A DNA stretch of 64,000 bases from Ruminococcus sp. (lineage in GTDB: Bacteria > Bacillota > Clostridia > Oscillospirales > Acutalibacteraceae): positions 124,001 to 188,000 of the forward strand of contig JALFTC010000014.1 in NCBI GenBank assembly GCA_022779485.1, read 5' to 3'. This document shows positions 44,513 through 53,341 of this stretch, piece after piece. The translations under genes were made by a program, and so were the position numbers. The first letter of the stretch is position 1; the number at the start of each line of letters is the position of its first letter. The notes below the pieces were generated by a model that was not told where the DNA came from, did not search any database, and worked only from the letters and a program-made list of their open reading frames with translations.

Positions 44513-47215
44513 ATGAAGAAAATATTATCTTTGATAATGTCTTCAGCAATGGTTGCAAGTGCAATTACTATTGCCCCTGCTGTTTCTGCCTCACAGGCAG
44601 ACAAAACCCCTGTTGCAGACAGCTCATTTACAACTTCTGTTAATGCCGATGATTTTAGCTGGGACAACGCCTCAGTTTACTTTTTGCTTACTGACCGCTT
44701 TAACAACGGAAACACAAGCAATGACCACAGCTATAACAGAGGACTTGAAAAGGACGGTACAGTTACAACAAAAATGAAGAGTGACGCCGCATCTTTTCAG
44801 GGCGGTGACTTTGTAGGTATTACAAAGAAGATTAACGAGGGATATTTTAACGATTTAGGTGTGAATGCCCTTTGGATTTCTGCCCCTTACGAACAGATTC
44901 AGGGTTATTCCTGTGCCGGAAACGGAAAAAGCTCATTCCCTCACTATTCATATCACGGATACTATGCCGGTGATTACTCGGAAATTGACCAAAACTTTGG
45001 TACTCCGGAAGAATTTAAAACTATGGTTGACACAGCCCACGAAAAGGGTCTGCGTGTTGTACTGGATATTGTTATGAATCACCCCGGCTACAACACAATG
45101 TACGATATGAACAAGTTTGATTACGGTGAACTAAAGGACGGCTGGGAAACTAACTACTATTCCTTTGCAGGTGACAACAACACATATCACTCCTACATAA
45201 CCTATCAGGATGCAAACCAGGCTGAATACCTAAAGGGTCGCTGGGGCAACTGGTGGGGCGGTTCTTGGCTGAGAGCCGGTCTTTCAGGCTATCCTGCATT
45301 TGGAACAGGTGATTTGCTTGATTCAGCAGGCGGTGAACTTCCTGACTTTAGAACAGAGAGTGAAGAAGAGGTTGAAGTTCCTACATTCCTACAGAACAAG
45401 TGGAAAACCGAAGGTACATACGATGAAAAGATGGCTGACCTCAATGAGTGGTTTACCTCAACAGGAAACACAAAAAGGGTTAGAAATTACCTTTGCTACT
45501 GGCTCAGCAGTTATGTAGAGGAATACGGTATTGACGGTTTCCGCTGTGACACAGCAAAGCATGTTGAGCTTGACTCCTGGGCAGCCCTTAAGGATAATTG
45601 CGATAAGGCACTTAAAACCTGGAGAGCAAACAACCCAACAAAAGCCGGAGCAGATTGGGACGAGGACTTCTGGATGACCGGAGAGGTTTACGGAAAGGGA
45701 CTTTCAAACGAAAAGGACGCATACTTTACCGAGGGTAAGTTTGACTCAACAATCAACTTTGCATTTTCCGGCGGCGGCGGTGTTTCTGCTGTATCAACAA
45801 TCAACGAAACATACGGAAAATATGCCGAAAAAATCAATAACTCCGACAAATACAATGTACTTACATACATTTCTTCCCACGATACAAAGCTTTGCGGTAG
45901 AGATAAGTCAACAGACAGCTATTCAGCAGAAAAGCTGATTTACCAAGGCTCTGCTCTTCAGCTCCTCCCCGGTGGAATTCAAATCTTCTACGGTGACGAA
46001 ACAGGAAGAAAATATGTCAAGCACTCCCTTTCAGGTGTAAATACAATTATCACTTCCGGTAACCACGATGTCCGTTCATTTATGAACTGGGATTCCATTG
46101 ACAATGATGTTCTTTCTCATTGGCAAAAGGTTGGTACATTCAGAAACAACCATATTTCTGTTGGCGCAGGCTCACACAAAACACTTACTTCCACATCAGG
46201 TGCCGCTTTTGAAAGATATTACGACAAAAACGGTATCAAGGATAAGGTGGTAGCTTGTATTGGTGCTGACGCCGACAAGGATGTTACTATCAATGTAAAC
46301 ACAGCAGATTTCCCTGACGGAACACTCCTTAAGAATACCTACGACAACACAACAGCTGTTGTATACGGCGGAAAAGTAACCTTTAACAGCGGAGCAAACG
46401 GTACAATCCTTTGTGAAGTTGCCGGAACAGGTGAAATTGTAAAGGTTGAGTCCGTTACAATGTCAAATACAACTACAAGCGTATTTGCAGGCAAAAAGGT
46501 TAACCTTTCTGCAACTGTTACACCTGAAAATGCAACAGCGCCACAGATTACTTGGACATCAAGTGACGAATCCGTTGCAACAGTTGATGAAAACGGTGTT
46601 GTTATGGGTGTCAAGTGCGGAACAGCAGTAATCACAGCAACAGCAGACGGAGTATCCTCACAGTGTACAGTTACAGTTAAGCAACTTGCTACTTCTGTAA
46701 AGCTCAATGCTACTGCAAAGACACTTTACACAGGAACCTACACCACCTTGAAAGCTACTGTTTCACCAACTGATACAACAAACAAAAAGGTGAGATGGAG
46801 TTCCTCTGACAGCCGTGTTGCAACTGTTTCCCAAACAGGTAAGGTAGTTGCCAAAAAGAGAGGCACTTGCACAATAACTGCCACAACTACCGATGGTTCT
46901 ATAAAGACTGCAAAGTGTGTAATCACCGTTAAGCAAAAAGTGACAAAGGTTGCCGTTAACCGCAAGAGCGTTACCCTGAAGAAAAAGGGCAAAACCGCAT
47001 ATGTAAAAGCTGTTGCCTACCCAAGTGACGCAAATGTAAAGACGCTTGCTGTAAAGGTGAAGAACACAAAGATTGTAAAGGTTTCTGCATCAAAGATTTC
47101 ATCAGGCAAAAACCTAAAGATTACAGCTAAAAAGAAAGGCAAAACCTACATCACATTCACATCAACAGACGGCTCAAGAAAGAGCGCAACCTGTACAGTT
47201 AATGTGAAAAAGTAA
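44513..47215 (+). CDS. Secreted GH13 alpha-amylase with C-terminal Ig-like (Big_2) repeats
   Basis: The 900-aa product has a signal peptide (cleavage near AVSAS, residue 24), a GH13 catalytic region (about 45-600) and three Big_2-type Ig domains (about 640-900). Catalytic residues read as Asp346 (GFRCDTAKHVE), Glu391 (MTGEVYG) and Asp457 (YISSHDTKL); VVLDIVMNHPG is the first conserved region. The Ig repeats carry the W-x-S-S-D/x-V-A-T-V pattern also seen in the surface protein at 4299. There is no dockerin. A GGAGG site lies 9 bp before the ATG. It hydrolyses starch; the Ig repeats may hold it at the cell surface. Confidence 0.93.
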   Translation: MKKILSLIMSSAMVASAITIAPAVSASQADKTPVADSSFTTSVNADDFSWDNASVYFLLTDRFNNGNTSNDHSYNRGLEKDGTVTTKMKSDAASFQGGDFVGITKKINEGYFNDLGVNALWISAPYEQIQGYSCAGNGKSSFPHYSYHGYYAGDYSEIDQNFGTPEEFKTMVDTAHEKGLRVVLDIVMNHPGYNTMYDMNKFDYGELKDGWETNYYSFAGDNNTYHSYITYQDANQAEYLKGRWGNWWGGSWLRAGLSGYPAFGTGDLLDSAGGELPDFRTESEEEVEVPTFLQNKWKTEGTYDEKMADLNEWFTSTGNTKRVRNYLCYWLSSYVEEYGIDGFRCDTAKHVELDSWAALKDNCDKALKTWRANNPTKAGADWDEDFWMTGEVYGKGLSNEKDAYFTEGKFDSTINFAFSGGGGVSAVSTINETYGKYAEKINNSDKYNVLTYISSHDTKLCGRDKSTDSYSAEKLIYQGSALQLLPGGIQIFYGDETGRKYVKHSLSGVNTIITSGNHDVRSFMNWDSIDNDVLSHWQKVGTFRNNHISVGAGSHKTLTSTSGAAFERYYDKNGIKDKVVACIGADADKDVTINVNTADFPDGTLLKNTYDNTTAVVYGGKVTFNSGANGTILCEVAGTGEIVKVESVTMSNTTTSVFAGKKVNLSATVTPENATAPQITWTSSDESVATVDENGVVMGVKCGTAVITATADGVSSQCTVTVKQLATSVKLNATAKTLYTGTYTTLKATVSPTDTTNKKVRWSSSDSRVATVSQTGKVVAKKRGTCTITATTTDGSIKTAKCVITVKQKVTKVAVNRKSVTLKKKGKTAYVKAVAYPSDANVKTLAVKVKNTKIVKVSASKISSGKNLKITAKKKGKTYITFTSTDGSRKSATCTVNVKK

Positions 47216-47239
47216 TTTAATAACGGCTAAAAATTGAGA

Positions 47240-47277
47240 GGCTGTCGCAAATGAGTAATTTGCGACAGCCCCTTTTT
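47240..47277. terminator. Terminator between the amylase and glyQS genes
   Basis: GGCTGTCGCAAAT and the complementary ATTTGCGACAGCC form a 13-bp stem, followed by CCTTTTT on the plus strand. Genes on both sides converge, and no other terminator for glyQS is seen, so it may serve both strands. Confidence 0.9.
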
Positions 47278-47351
47278 GGATTTTAACTAATATTTTTTTA
47301 TAGATTAGAGAGATATTATTCCCCTATTTTTTACCCTATTTATGGTTTTTA

Positions 47352-48740
47352 TCAGTCCTCAAACTTAATTCTCTCTTCGATGTAAGGGATAAGCTCTTCA
47401 ACCGTAAGTTCAATTTGCTCCATTGTATCTCTGTCACGGAGGGTTACAATGTTGTTTTCAACAGTCTTTTCGTCAACGCTGATTTGCCAAGGAGTACCGA
47501 TAGCGTCTGCTCTTCTGTATCTTTTACCGATAGAGCCGGACTCGTCATAGCTTGTCATAAAGTGCTTTTTGCACATAGCAAGAATTTCCTTTGCCTTTTC
47601 GCTGTGGAACTTCTTTTTAATGGGGCAAATGTTCAGCTTGATTGGTGCAAGGGCAGGAGAAATTTTGAGCAGTTCTCTTGTGTCGCCGTTTTCAAGCTCC
47701 TCAATTCTGTATGCCTCAAACAAAACAGCCAATGTGATTCTGTCAAGACCGTATGTGGATTCAACAATGTAAGGAATAAACTTTTCGCCTGTTGTCTGGT
47801 CGCAGTATTCCTGCTTTTTACCGCTGTATTCGGTGTGTCTTGTAAGGTCAAAGTCTGTTCTGTTGTGAGTACCGTTGATTTCACCCCAGCCGAATGGGAA
47901 GAGGTATTCAATGTCACAGGCAGATTTTGCGTAGTGAGCCAGCTTTTCGTGGTCGTGGAAGCGGAGCTTTTCCTCAGGTAGCCCAAGCATTTTAAAGAAC
48001 TCAATACCGTAATTCTTAAAGTAATCGTAAAGGGCTTCGTCGTCACCCTCCTTACAGAAGGTCTGGAATTCCATCTGCTCAAATTCAATAGTCCTGAATG
48101 TAAAGTTACCCGGTGTGATTTCGTTTCTGAAGGCCTTACCGATTTGACCGATTGAGAAAGGAAGCTTTGTCCTTGTTGTTCTGAGAACATTTTGGAAGTT
48201 TACATATTCGCCTTGTGCGTTTTCGGGACGGAGATAAACTGTATTTGCACTGTCATTGGTAACTCCACGCTGTGTTGCAAACATAAGGTTAAACTGGCGA
48301 ATATCGGTAAAGTTTGATTTTCCGCAGTTAGGGCATGGCACCTGATGCTCCTTAATATAGTTAAGCATTTCCTCCTGTGTCATACCGTCTGCGTGAGCAT
48401 TCTCGTCAAAGTCATCAATCAGGTTGTCTGCTCTGTGGCGGGTCTTACATTCCTTACAGTCAAGCAGAGGGTCAGAAAAGCTCTGTACATGACCGCTTGC
48501 CTCCCAAACTCTTGGGTTCATAAGTATGTCTGCATCTACTTCATAGGCATTATCCCTCTTTTGAATGAAGAAATATCTCCATGCGTCCTTGATTGTATTT
48601 TTTAGCCTTGAACCAAGTGGGCCGTAATCCCAAGTATTTGCCAATCCACCGTAAATTTCACTACCCTGAAAGATGAAACCGTAATTATTACAATAATCAA
48701 CAAGCTCTTTCATTTGTATTTTCTTTTCTTTGTTTTCCAT
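47352..48740 (-). CDS. glyQS: Glycyl-tRNA synthetase, single-chain (alpha2) type
   Basis: The 462-aa class II enzyme has the N-terminal core YCNNYGFIFQGSEIYGG and GPLGSRLKNTIKDAWRYFF, class II motif 2 (FRNEITPGNFTFRTIEFEQ), and the C-terminal anticodon-binding domain (LNICPIKKKFHSEKAKEI, RYRRADAIGTPW). It charges tRNA-Gly. ATG 48740 has GGAGG upstream; an earlier ATG lies within that region. No T-box leader fits in front of it, as the predicted promoter ends about 40 bp upstream. Confidence 0.97.
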   Translation of the reverse strand: MENKEKKIQMKELVDYCNNYGFIFQGSEIYGGLANTWDYGPLGSRLKNTIKDAWRYFFIQKRDNAYEVDADILMNPRVWEASGHVQSFSDPLLDCKECKTRHRADNLIDDFDENAHADGMTQEEMLNYIKEHQVPCPNCGKSNFTDIRQFNLMFATQRGVTNDSANTVYLRPENAQGEYVNFQNVLRTTRTKLPFSIGQIGKAFRNEITPGNFTFRTIEFEQMEFQTFCKEGDDEALYDYFKNYGIEFFKMLGLPEEKLRFHDHEKLAHYAKSACDIEYLFPFGWGEINGTHNRTDFDLTRHTEYSGKKQEYCDQTTGEKFIPYIVESTYGLDRITLAVLFEAYRIEELENGDTRELLKISPALAPIKLNICPIKKKFHSEKAKEILAMCKKHFMTSYDESGSIGKRYRRADAIGTPWQISVDEKTVENNIVTLRDRDTMEQIELTVEELIPYIEERIKFED

Positions 48741-48781
48741 AGTTCTGCCTCCATTTTTCATAATAAAAGACTTACCTATTA

Positions 48782-48810
48782 ATAGTACTATTTAGAATTT
48801 ATTATGTCAA
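48782..48810 (-). promoter_or_regulatory. glyQS promoter abutting repeat copy C
   Basis: On the minus strand TTGACA (48805-48810) and TACTAT (48782-48787) are 17 bp apart. The -35 box ends exactly where the repeat begins (48811). Confidence 0.65.
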
Positions 48811-48972
48811 GGGAAACACTGAATAAATCACTTTACACATCTTGTTTGCATATTTTCCAACCGTTTGCCCAAAAAATCCTTGTAATACGACAGTATTCCT
48901 GCGGTTTTTTTGAACATACCGACAAAAAATCTGACAGCCCTTTCTGTGCAAATGATTTAATCAGTGTTTCCC
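48811..48972 (+). repeat. Copy C of the ~160-bp terminal-inverted-repeat element, complete
   Basis: It runs from GGGAAACACTGAATAAATCA to TGATTTAATCAGTGTTTCCC, so the ends are imperfect inverted repeats of about 20 bp. It has no transposase; size and ends fit a MITE-like or large palindromic repeat. Copies A and B align to it. Confidence 0.88.
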
Positions 48973-49102
48973 AAGATGTTGAAATTACAATTATTTTTAT
49001 TAAGTTTTTTGTGATTTTGTAGAGTAAAAGGTTAAAAATACCTTTTTACTTCATTAATTTGTTATAAAATTATTAATTTTTTATATATTTTTTATAAAAT
49101 GT

Positions 49103-49131
49103 TTGAAAAATTAAACTTTATAATATATAAT
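49103..49131 (+). promoter_or_regulatory. Promoter of the dockerin protein gene
   Basis: TTGAAA (49103-49108) and TATAAT (49126-49131) are 17 bp apart in an A+T-rich upstream region, about 60 bp before the start codon. Confidence 0.7.
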
Positions 49132-49193
49132 AAATATAATAGCAATAATTCCCACTATAGGGGTTATGCTCAATTTAAAAGGAGGAATTTTAT

Positions 49194-52100
49194 ATGATCA
49201 GAAACAGAAATCGTGTTCTGAGCATTTTTATCAGCATTATGCTGATAATGTCCATGGTATTGTCTTGCGTACCGGTGGCAAATGCTAAGAGTACGGACAT
49301 CCTATCTTCCGGCGGTCAGGAGATTGGAATCTACGGCGATGTTGATATGAATGGCGAAATCAACATTCGTGATGTAACGCGTATTCAAAAGTACGCAGCG
49401 CATTATGTTCAGTTTACTGATGCTCAATTTATTTTGGCAGATGTAAACCAAAATGGACGAGTTGATGTTCAGGATGTTACAGCGTTACAGAAGTACATAC
49501 TTGGTTATAGCCAAGCAGGTGTAGTTGCAGGCCAGGTAGCTACCGAGCCGGATCCAACAACTACTACAACAGTTGAAGAAACCACAACAATTGAAGAAAC
49601 AACTACTTCAAGCGTTGAGGAAACTTCTTCATCAGTAGAAGAAACAACTACTTCAAGTGTTGAGGAAACCACTACAACGGTAGAAGAAACAACTTCAAGC
49701 GTTGAGGAAACAACTTCATCAGTAGAGGAAACATCATCAAGTGTTGAAGAAACATCATCTTCCATAGCATCGACAACAAGAAGAGTATGGTTCAGAAACG
49801 ACCACAACTGGTCAAATGTAAGAATCTATGCTTGGTATATGGTAGATGAGGAAACATCCGTAAAGCTTACACCTTGGGATGAAATTCCTACCATAACAAA
49901 GGACGGTCAGGACAACGGCAAGGATATGTACTACTATGACCTTCCTGTTGAATACACAAATGTAATCTTTACATCAAACAGCAAGAAATCCCAGACAGTA
50001 AATATCACTCTTGACGATGTAAACAACGCTTACTATCCAACAGAGGAAAAAAATGAATACGGTCACGAGTTTGTACAGGCATTTGTATATGGCGGTGAGG
50101 CACCATCTACAAGTGTTGAGGAAACTACCACAACAGTAGAAGAAACAACAACTGTACCTGCAGATATGGTAACAGTAACTCTTGATGTAACAGCAATCGG
50201 TTCATCAGGTTCAAGATATGCAGTTTATACATTCGGCGACGGTTATGCAGAAAACTGGGTTGATATGACAAAGGTAGGCGGAGATGTATTCACAGCAGAA
50301 CTTGACAAGAATACATTTACAAAGCTTGTCTTTGTTCGTATGGACGGAGAAACAACAGAGAACATCTGGGAAAACAAGTGGAACCAGACAGATAATCTAA
50401 CCCTTGACGGAACACTTTACACAGTAACAGGTTGGGGCGCAGAGTTAGGTGCAAACCTCACAGGTGTATGGGGTACAGTAGAGCCAACAACTACAACAGT
50501 AGAAGAAACAACTTCATCAGAAGAAGAGACATCATCTTCCATAGCATCAACAACAAGAAGAGTATGGTTCAGAAATGACCACAACTGGTCAAATGTAAGA
50601 ATCTATGCTTGGTATATGGTAGATGAGGAAACATCCGTAAAGCTTACACCTTGGGATGAAATTCCTACCATAACAAAGGATGGACAGGACAACGGCAAGG
50701 ATATGTACTACTATGACCTGCCTGTTGAATATACACATGTTGTCTTTGTATCAAACAGAAAAATATCACGTACAGTAAATATCACACTTGACGATGTACA
50801 TAACGCCTACTATCCAACAGAGGAAAAGGACAGTGAGGGTTACGAGTATGTACAGGCATTTGTATATGGCGGTGAAACACCATCTACAAGTGTTGAGGAA
50901 ACATCTTCAAGTGTTGAAGAAACATCATCTGTATCTGCAGATATGGTAACAGTAACTCTTGATGTAACAGCAATCGGTTCTTCAGGTTCAAGATATGCAG
51001 TATATACCTTTGGTGGCGGAAATCCAAAAGTTTGGACAGATATGACAAATGTAGGCGGAGATGTATTCACAGTACAGCTTGACAAGAACACATTTACAAA
51101 GCTTATCTTTGTTCGTATGAACGGCGAAACAACCGAGAATAACTGGGATAAGGACACTGCTTGGAACCAGACAGAGGATCTTACCCTTGACGGAACACTT
51201 TACACAGTAACAGGTTGGGGCGCAGAACTTGGTGCTAAGCTCCCCGGCGTATGGAGCACAGTAGAGCCAACAACTACAACTGTTGAAGAAACAACTACAA
51301 CAGTAGAAGAAACAACTTCATCAGAAGAAGAAACATCTACAAGTGTTGAAGAAACAACTTCATCCGAAGAAGAGACAACTTCAAGTGTTGAAGAAACAAC
51401 TTCATCCGAAGAAGAGACATCTTCAAGTGTAGAGGAAACAACTACCACAGTTGAGGAAACTACAACAGTAGAAGAAACAACTACAACAGTTGAGGAAACT
51501 ACAACAGTAGAAGAAACAACTACAACAGTTGAGGAAACTACAACAGAAGAAGAAACATCATCTTCCGTAGCACCAACAACAAGAAGAGTATGGTTCAGAA
51601 ACGACCACAACTGGTCAAATGTAAGAATCTATGCTTGGTATATGGTAGATGAGGAAACATCCATAAAGCTAACACCTTGGGATGAAATTCCTACCATGAC
51701 AAAGGACGGTCAGGACAACGGCAAGGATATGTACTACTATGACCTTCCTGTTGAATACACAAATGTAATCTTTACATCAAATAGCAAGAAATCCCAGACA
51801 GTAAATATCACTCTTGACGATGTAAACAACGCTTACTATCCAACAGAAGAAAAGGATAAGGACGGTAACGAGCTTGTACAGGCATTTGTATATGGCGGTG
51901 AAACACCATCTACAACAGTAGAAGAAACAACTACAACAGTTGAAGAAACAACTACAACAGTTGAGGAAACAACTACCACAGTAGAGGAAACAACTACAAC
52001 AGTTGAGGAAACAACTACAACAGTTCCTGTTGACGACGAGGTTACATTAACACTTGTTGACGGAACTTCTGAGAAGTGGCTTGCAGATGCAGACGCAGTA

Positions 52101-52643
52101 TTCGTACTTGTTGACAACAGCACAGGTACTTCCTACAATATGACAGGCGGTGCCGGCACATGGACAGCTACAGTTCCTGTTTCTGTTACAGACATTACAA
52201 TTAAAAGAAACAGCCCATCAAACGGCGAAACATGGAACAGCTGGACAACAACAAGAGGAACAGGCACAACATACACAGCTACCAAAAGCGGTGTAGGTTC
52301 TTGGGACGGTACCGGCGGAGAACCTTCAACAACTCCACAGCCATCCGGCAACACAATTCAGTTTACTGACAATCAGGGTTGGGGTACAGTTTACGCTTAC
52401 TTCTTTGACGCAAACGGTGATACAGTAGGTTCTGAATGGCCCGGCACACAGATGGGCAACCCATCTGACAACGGCTTTGGCCAGACAAACTATTCTGTTT
52501 CCGTTCCAAGCGGTGCAACAACCGTAGTATTCTCAAACGGCAACGGTGCTCAGACATCTAATGCAGAGATTGGTCATACAGGTTACTATACAGACGGCAC
52601 AAAAGACGATAAAGGCCATTTTGTAACAAAGTTCTGGGATTAA
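49194..52643 (+). CDS. Secreted dockerin protein with repeated starch-binding-like modules
   Basis: The 1149-aa product has a signal peptide (to about residue 31), an N-terminal type I dockerin (about 47-107) with two Ca-binding loops (Asp49 in GDVDMNGEINIRD, Asp83 in ADVNQNGRVDVQD), and Thr/Glu-rich linkers (TTTVEE, TSSVEE repeats). Three near-identical CBM26-like modules (about 193-301, 453-560, 796-902; VWFRNDHNWSNVRIYAW) alternate with two copies of another beta module (about 324-427, 583-690; MVTVTLDVTAIGSSGSRYAV). Two further C-terminal modules follow (about 948-1041 and 1053-1149; the last CBM25/26-like). No catalytic domain is seen. It probably docks to a cohesin scaffoldin and anchors starch. 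AAAGGAGG precedes the ATG. Confidence 0.88.
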   Translation: MIRNRNRVLSIFISIMLIMSMVLSCVPVANAKSTDILSSGGQEIGIYGDVDMNGEINIRDVTRIQKYAAHYVQFTDAQFILADVNQNGRVDVQDVTALQKYILGYSQAGVVAGQVATEPDPTTTTTVEETTTIEETTTSSVEETSSSVEETTTSSVEETTTTVEETTSSVEETTSSVEETSSSVEETSSSIASTTRRVWFRNDHNWSNVRIYAWYMVDEETSVKLTPWDEIPTITKDGQDNGKDMYYYDLPVEYTNVIFTSNSKKSQTVNITLDDVNNAYYPTEEKNEYGHEFVQAFVYGGEAPSTSVEETTTTVEETTTVPADMVTVTLDVTAIGSSGSRYAVYTFGDGYAENWVDMTKVGGDVFTAELDKNTFTKLVFVRMDGETTENIWENKWNQTDNLTLDGTLYTVTGWGAELGANLTGVWGTVEPTTTTVEETTSSEEETSSSIASTTRRVWFRNDHNWSNVRIYAWYMVDEETSVKLTPWDEIPTITKDGQDNGKDMYYYDLPVEYTHVVFVSNRKISRTVNITLDDVHNAYYPTEEKDSEGYEYVQAFVYGGETPSTSVEETSSSVEETSSVSADMVTVTLDVTAIGSSGSRYAVYTFGGGNPKVWTDMTNVGGDVFTVQLDKNTFTKLIFVRMNGETTENNWDKDTAWNQTEDLTLDGTLYTVTGWGAELGAKLPGVWSTVEPTTTTVEETTTTVEETTSSEEETSTSVEETTSSEEETTSSVEETTSSEEETSSSVEETTTTVEETTTVEETTTTVEETTTVEETTTTVEETTTEEETSSSVAPTTRRVWFRNDHNWSNVRIYAWYMVDEETSIKLTPWDEIPTMTKDGQDNGKDMYYYDLPVEYTNVIFTSNSKKSQTVNITLDDVNNAYYPTEEKDKDGNELVQAFVYGGETPSTTVEETTTTVEETTTTVEETTTTVEETTTTVEETTTTVPVDDEVTLTLVDGTSEKWLADADAVFVLVDNSTGTSYNMTGGAGTWTATVPVSVTDITIKRNSPSNGETWNSWTTTRGTGTTYTATKSGVGSWDGTGGEPSTTPQPSGNTIQFTDNQGWGTVYAYFFDANGDTVGSEWPGTQMGNPSDNGFGQTNYSVSVPSGATTVVFSNGNGAQTSNAEIGHTGYYTDGTKDDKGHFVTKFWD
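49555..52025 (+). repeat. TTTVEE linker and internal module repeats within the dockerin gene
   Basis: Blocks at about 49555-49760, 51265-51560 and 51910-52025 repeat 15-18-bp units such as ACAACAGTTGAGGAAACT. The three CBM26-like modules (about 49770-50095, 50550-50873, 51579-51897) are near-identical in DNA, as are the two other modules, pointing to recent duplication. These repeats are prone to assembly collapse and copy-number change. Confidence 0.9.
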
Positions 52644-52669
52644 TTTCTTAGAATCATTTCATAATAAAA

Positions 52670-52699
52670 TTTCCCCTGTGATTTCACAGGGGATTTTTT
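52670..52699 (+). terminator. Intrinsic terminator after the dockerin protein gene
   Basis: TCCCCTGTG and CACAGGGGA form a perfect 9-bp stem with a 4-nt loop, followed by TTTTTT. Confidence 0.95.
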
Positions 52700-52702
52700 G
52701 CT

Positions 52703-52730
52703 TTGACTTATATAATCTTTCGTGTATAAT
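52703..52730 (+). promoter_or_regulatory. Promoter of the cyclase-HAD-queH-nitroreductase group
   Basis: TTGACT (52703-52708) and TATAAT (52725-52730) are 16 bp apart, with TG just before the -10 box, 20 bp before the cyclase start. Confidence 0.75.
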
Positions 52731-52750
52731 GATAATAGAAGGTGGAAAAT

Positions 52751-53341
52751 ATGATTTTACACGATATTTCAAAGGGGATTTTTTCAAGTCAGGTCTATCC
52801 CGGTGACCCTGAGCCGTCAGCAAGGGTGATAAAAAGTATTCCCAATGGTGACGATTACAATTTAAGCGAAATCACGCTTTGCCCCCATACGGGAACTCAC
52901 ATTGACGCACCGCTACACTTTATTGACAACGGAACTCCCGTAAACAAGCTAAGACTTAGGAATTTTTACGGAAAATGCACTGTTGTTTCTGTTGAGGGCG
53001 ACTTAACGGGTCAGGATATGGACGAAATATTGCCCTACTGCCACAAGAGAGTTTTGTTCAAGGGCAACGGAAAGGCTTTCCTGACAACAACAGCTGTTGA
53101 AATTCTTGTTGACCACAATGTAAAATTGGTGGGTACAGACGCAAATACCATTGGCTCGGATTTTGACAACAACAAAACCCATAAGTTATTACTGGAAAAT
53201 GGGATTCCAATTTTAGAATGTTTAAATCTCAGTAAAATAGAAGACGGAGATTATGAAATATGTGCCTTTCCATTAAAAATTGAGGCTGTTGAGGCATCCC
53301 CTTGCAGGGCGGTGCTTTTGGAACAAGAAAAGGGGATATAG
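52751..53341 (+). CDS. Cyclase family (kynurenine formamidase-like) metal hydrolase
   Basis: The 196-aa product has the family signature HTGTHIDAPLHF (about residues 44-55; H-x-G-T-H-x-D-x-P) and LVGTDANTIGSDF further on. Members of PF04199 hydrolyse N-formylkynurenine or related amides, but many have unknown substrates. ATG 52751 is preferred to GTG 52742 because AAGGTGG overlaps that upstream codon. It is directly followed by the HAD gene and heads a four-gene run. No other tryptophan-degradation gene is near. Confidence 0.88.
   Translation: MILHDISKGIFSSQVYPGDPEPSARVIKSIPNGDDYNLSEITLCPHTGTHIDAPLHFIDNGTPVNKLRLRNFYGKCTVVSVEGDLTGQDMDEILPYCHKRVLFKGNGKAFLTTTAVEILVDHNVKLVGTDANTIGSDFDNNKTHKLLLENGIPILECLNLSKIEDGDYEICAFPLKIEAVEASPCRAVLLEQEKGI

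Larger units (their letters stand above)
48741..49193. other. Intergenic region between divergent glyQS and the dockerin protein gene
   Basis: It contains the glyQS promoter, repeat copy C and the strongly AT-rich promoter region of the dockerin gene (49020-49193). A frame running through copy C is derived from the repeat and is not considered a gene. Confidence 0.7.

Noticed and set aside
48741-48810. T-box leader before glyQS
   Set aside because: Only about 40 bp lie between the predicted transcription start and the ATG, with no specifier stem or antiterminator sequence.
48804-49022. Plus-strand frame of about 72 codons over repeat copy C
   Set aside because: It is almost wholly inside the repeat, its residues (TSCLHI, EHTDKKSD, CANDLI) recur in the frame across copy B, and it lacks a ribosome site. 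It is repeat-derived.
51200-51610. Antisense Val/Ser-rich frames (VVSSTVVVV) opposite the dockerin gene linkers
   Set aside because: They are the complement of the TTTVEE codon repeats and have no start signals; the plus-strand gene explains them.
49555-52025. Regular short repeats resembling a CRISPR array
   Set aside because: Units are in-frame Thr/Glu codons within one gene with no unique spacers, and no cas genes are present.
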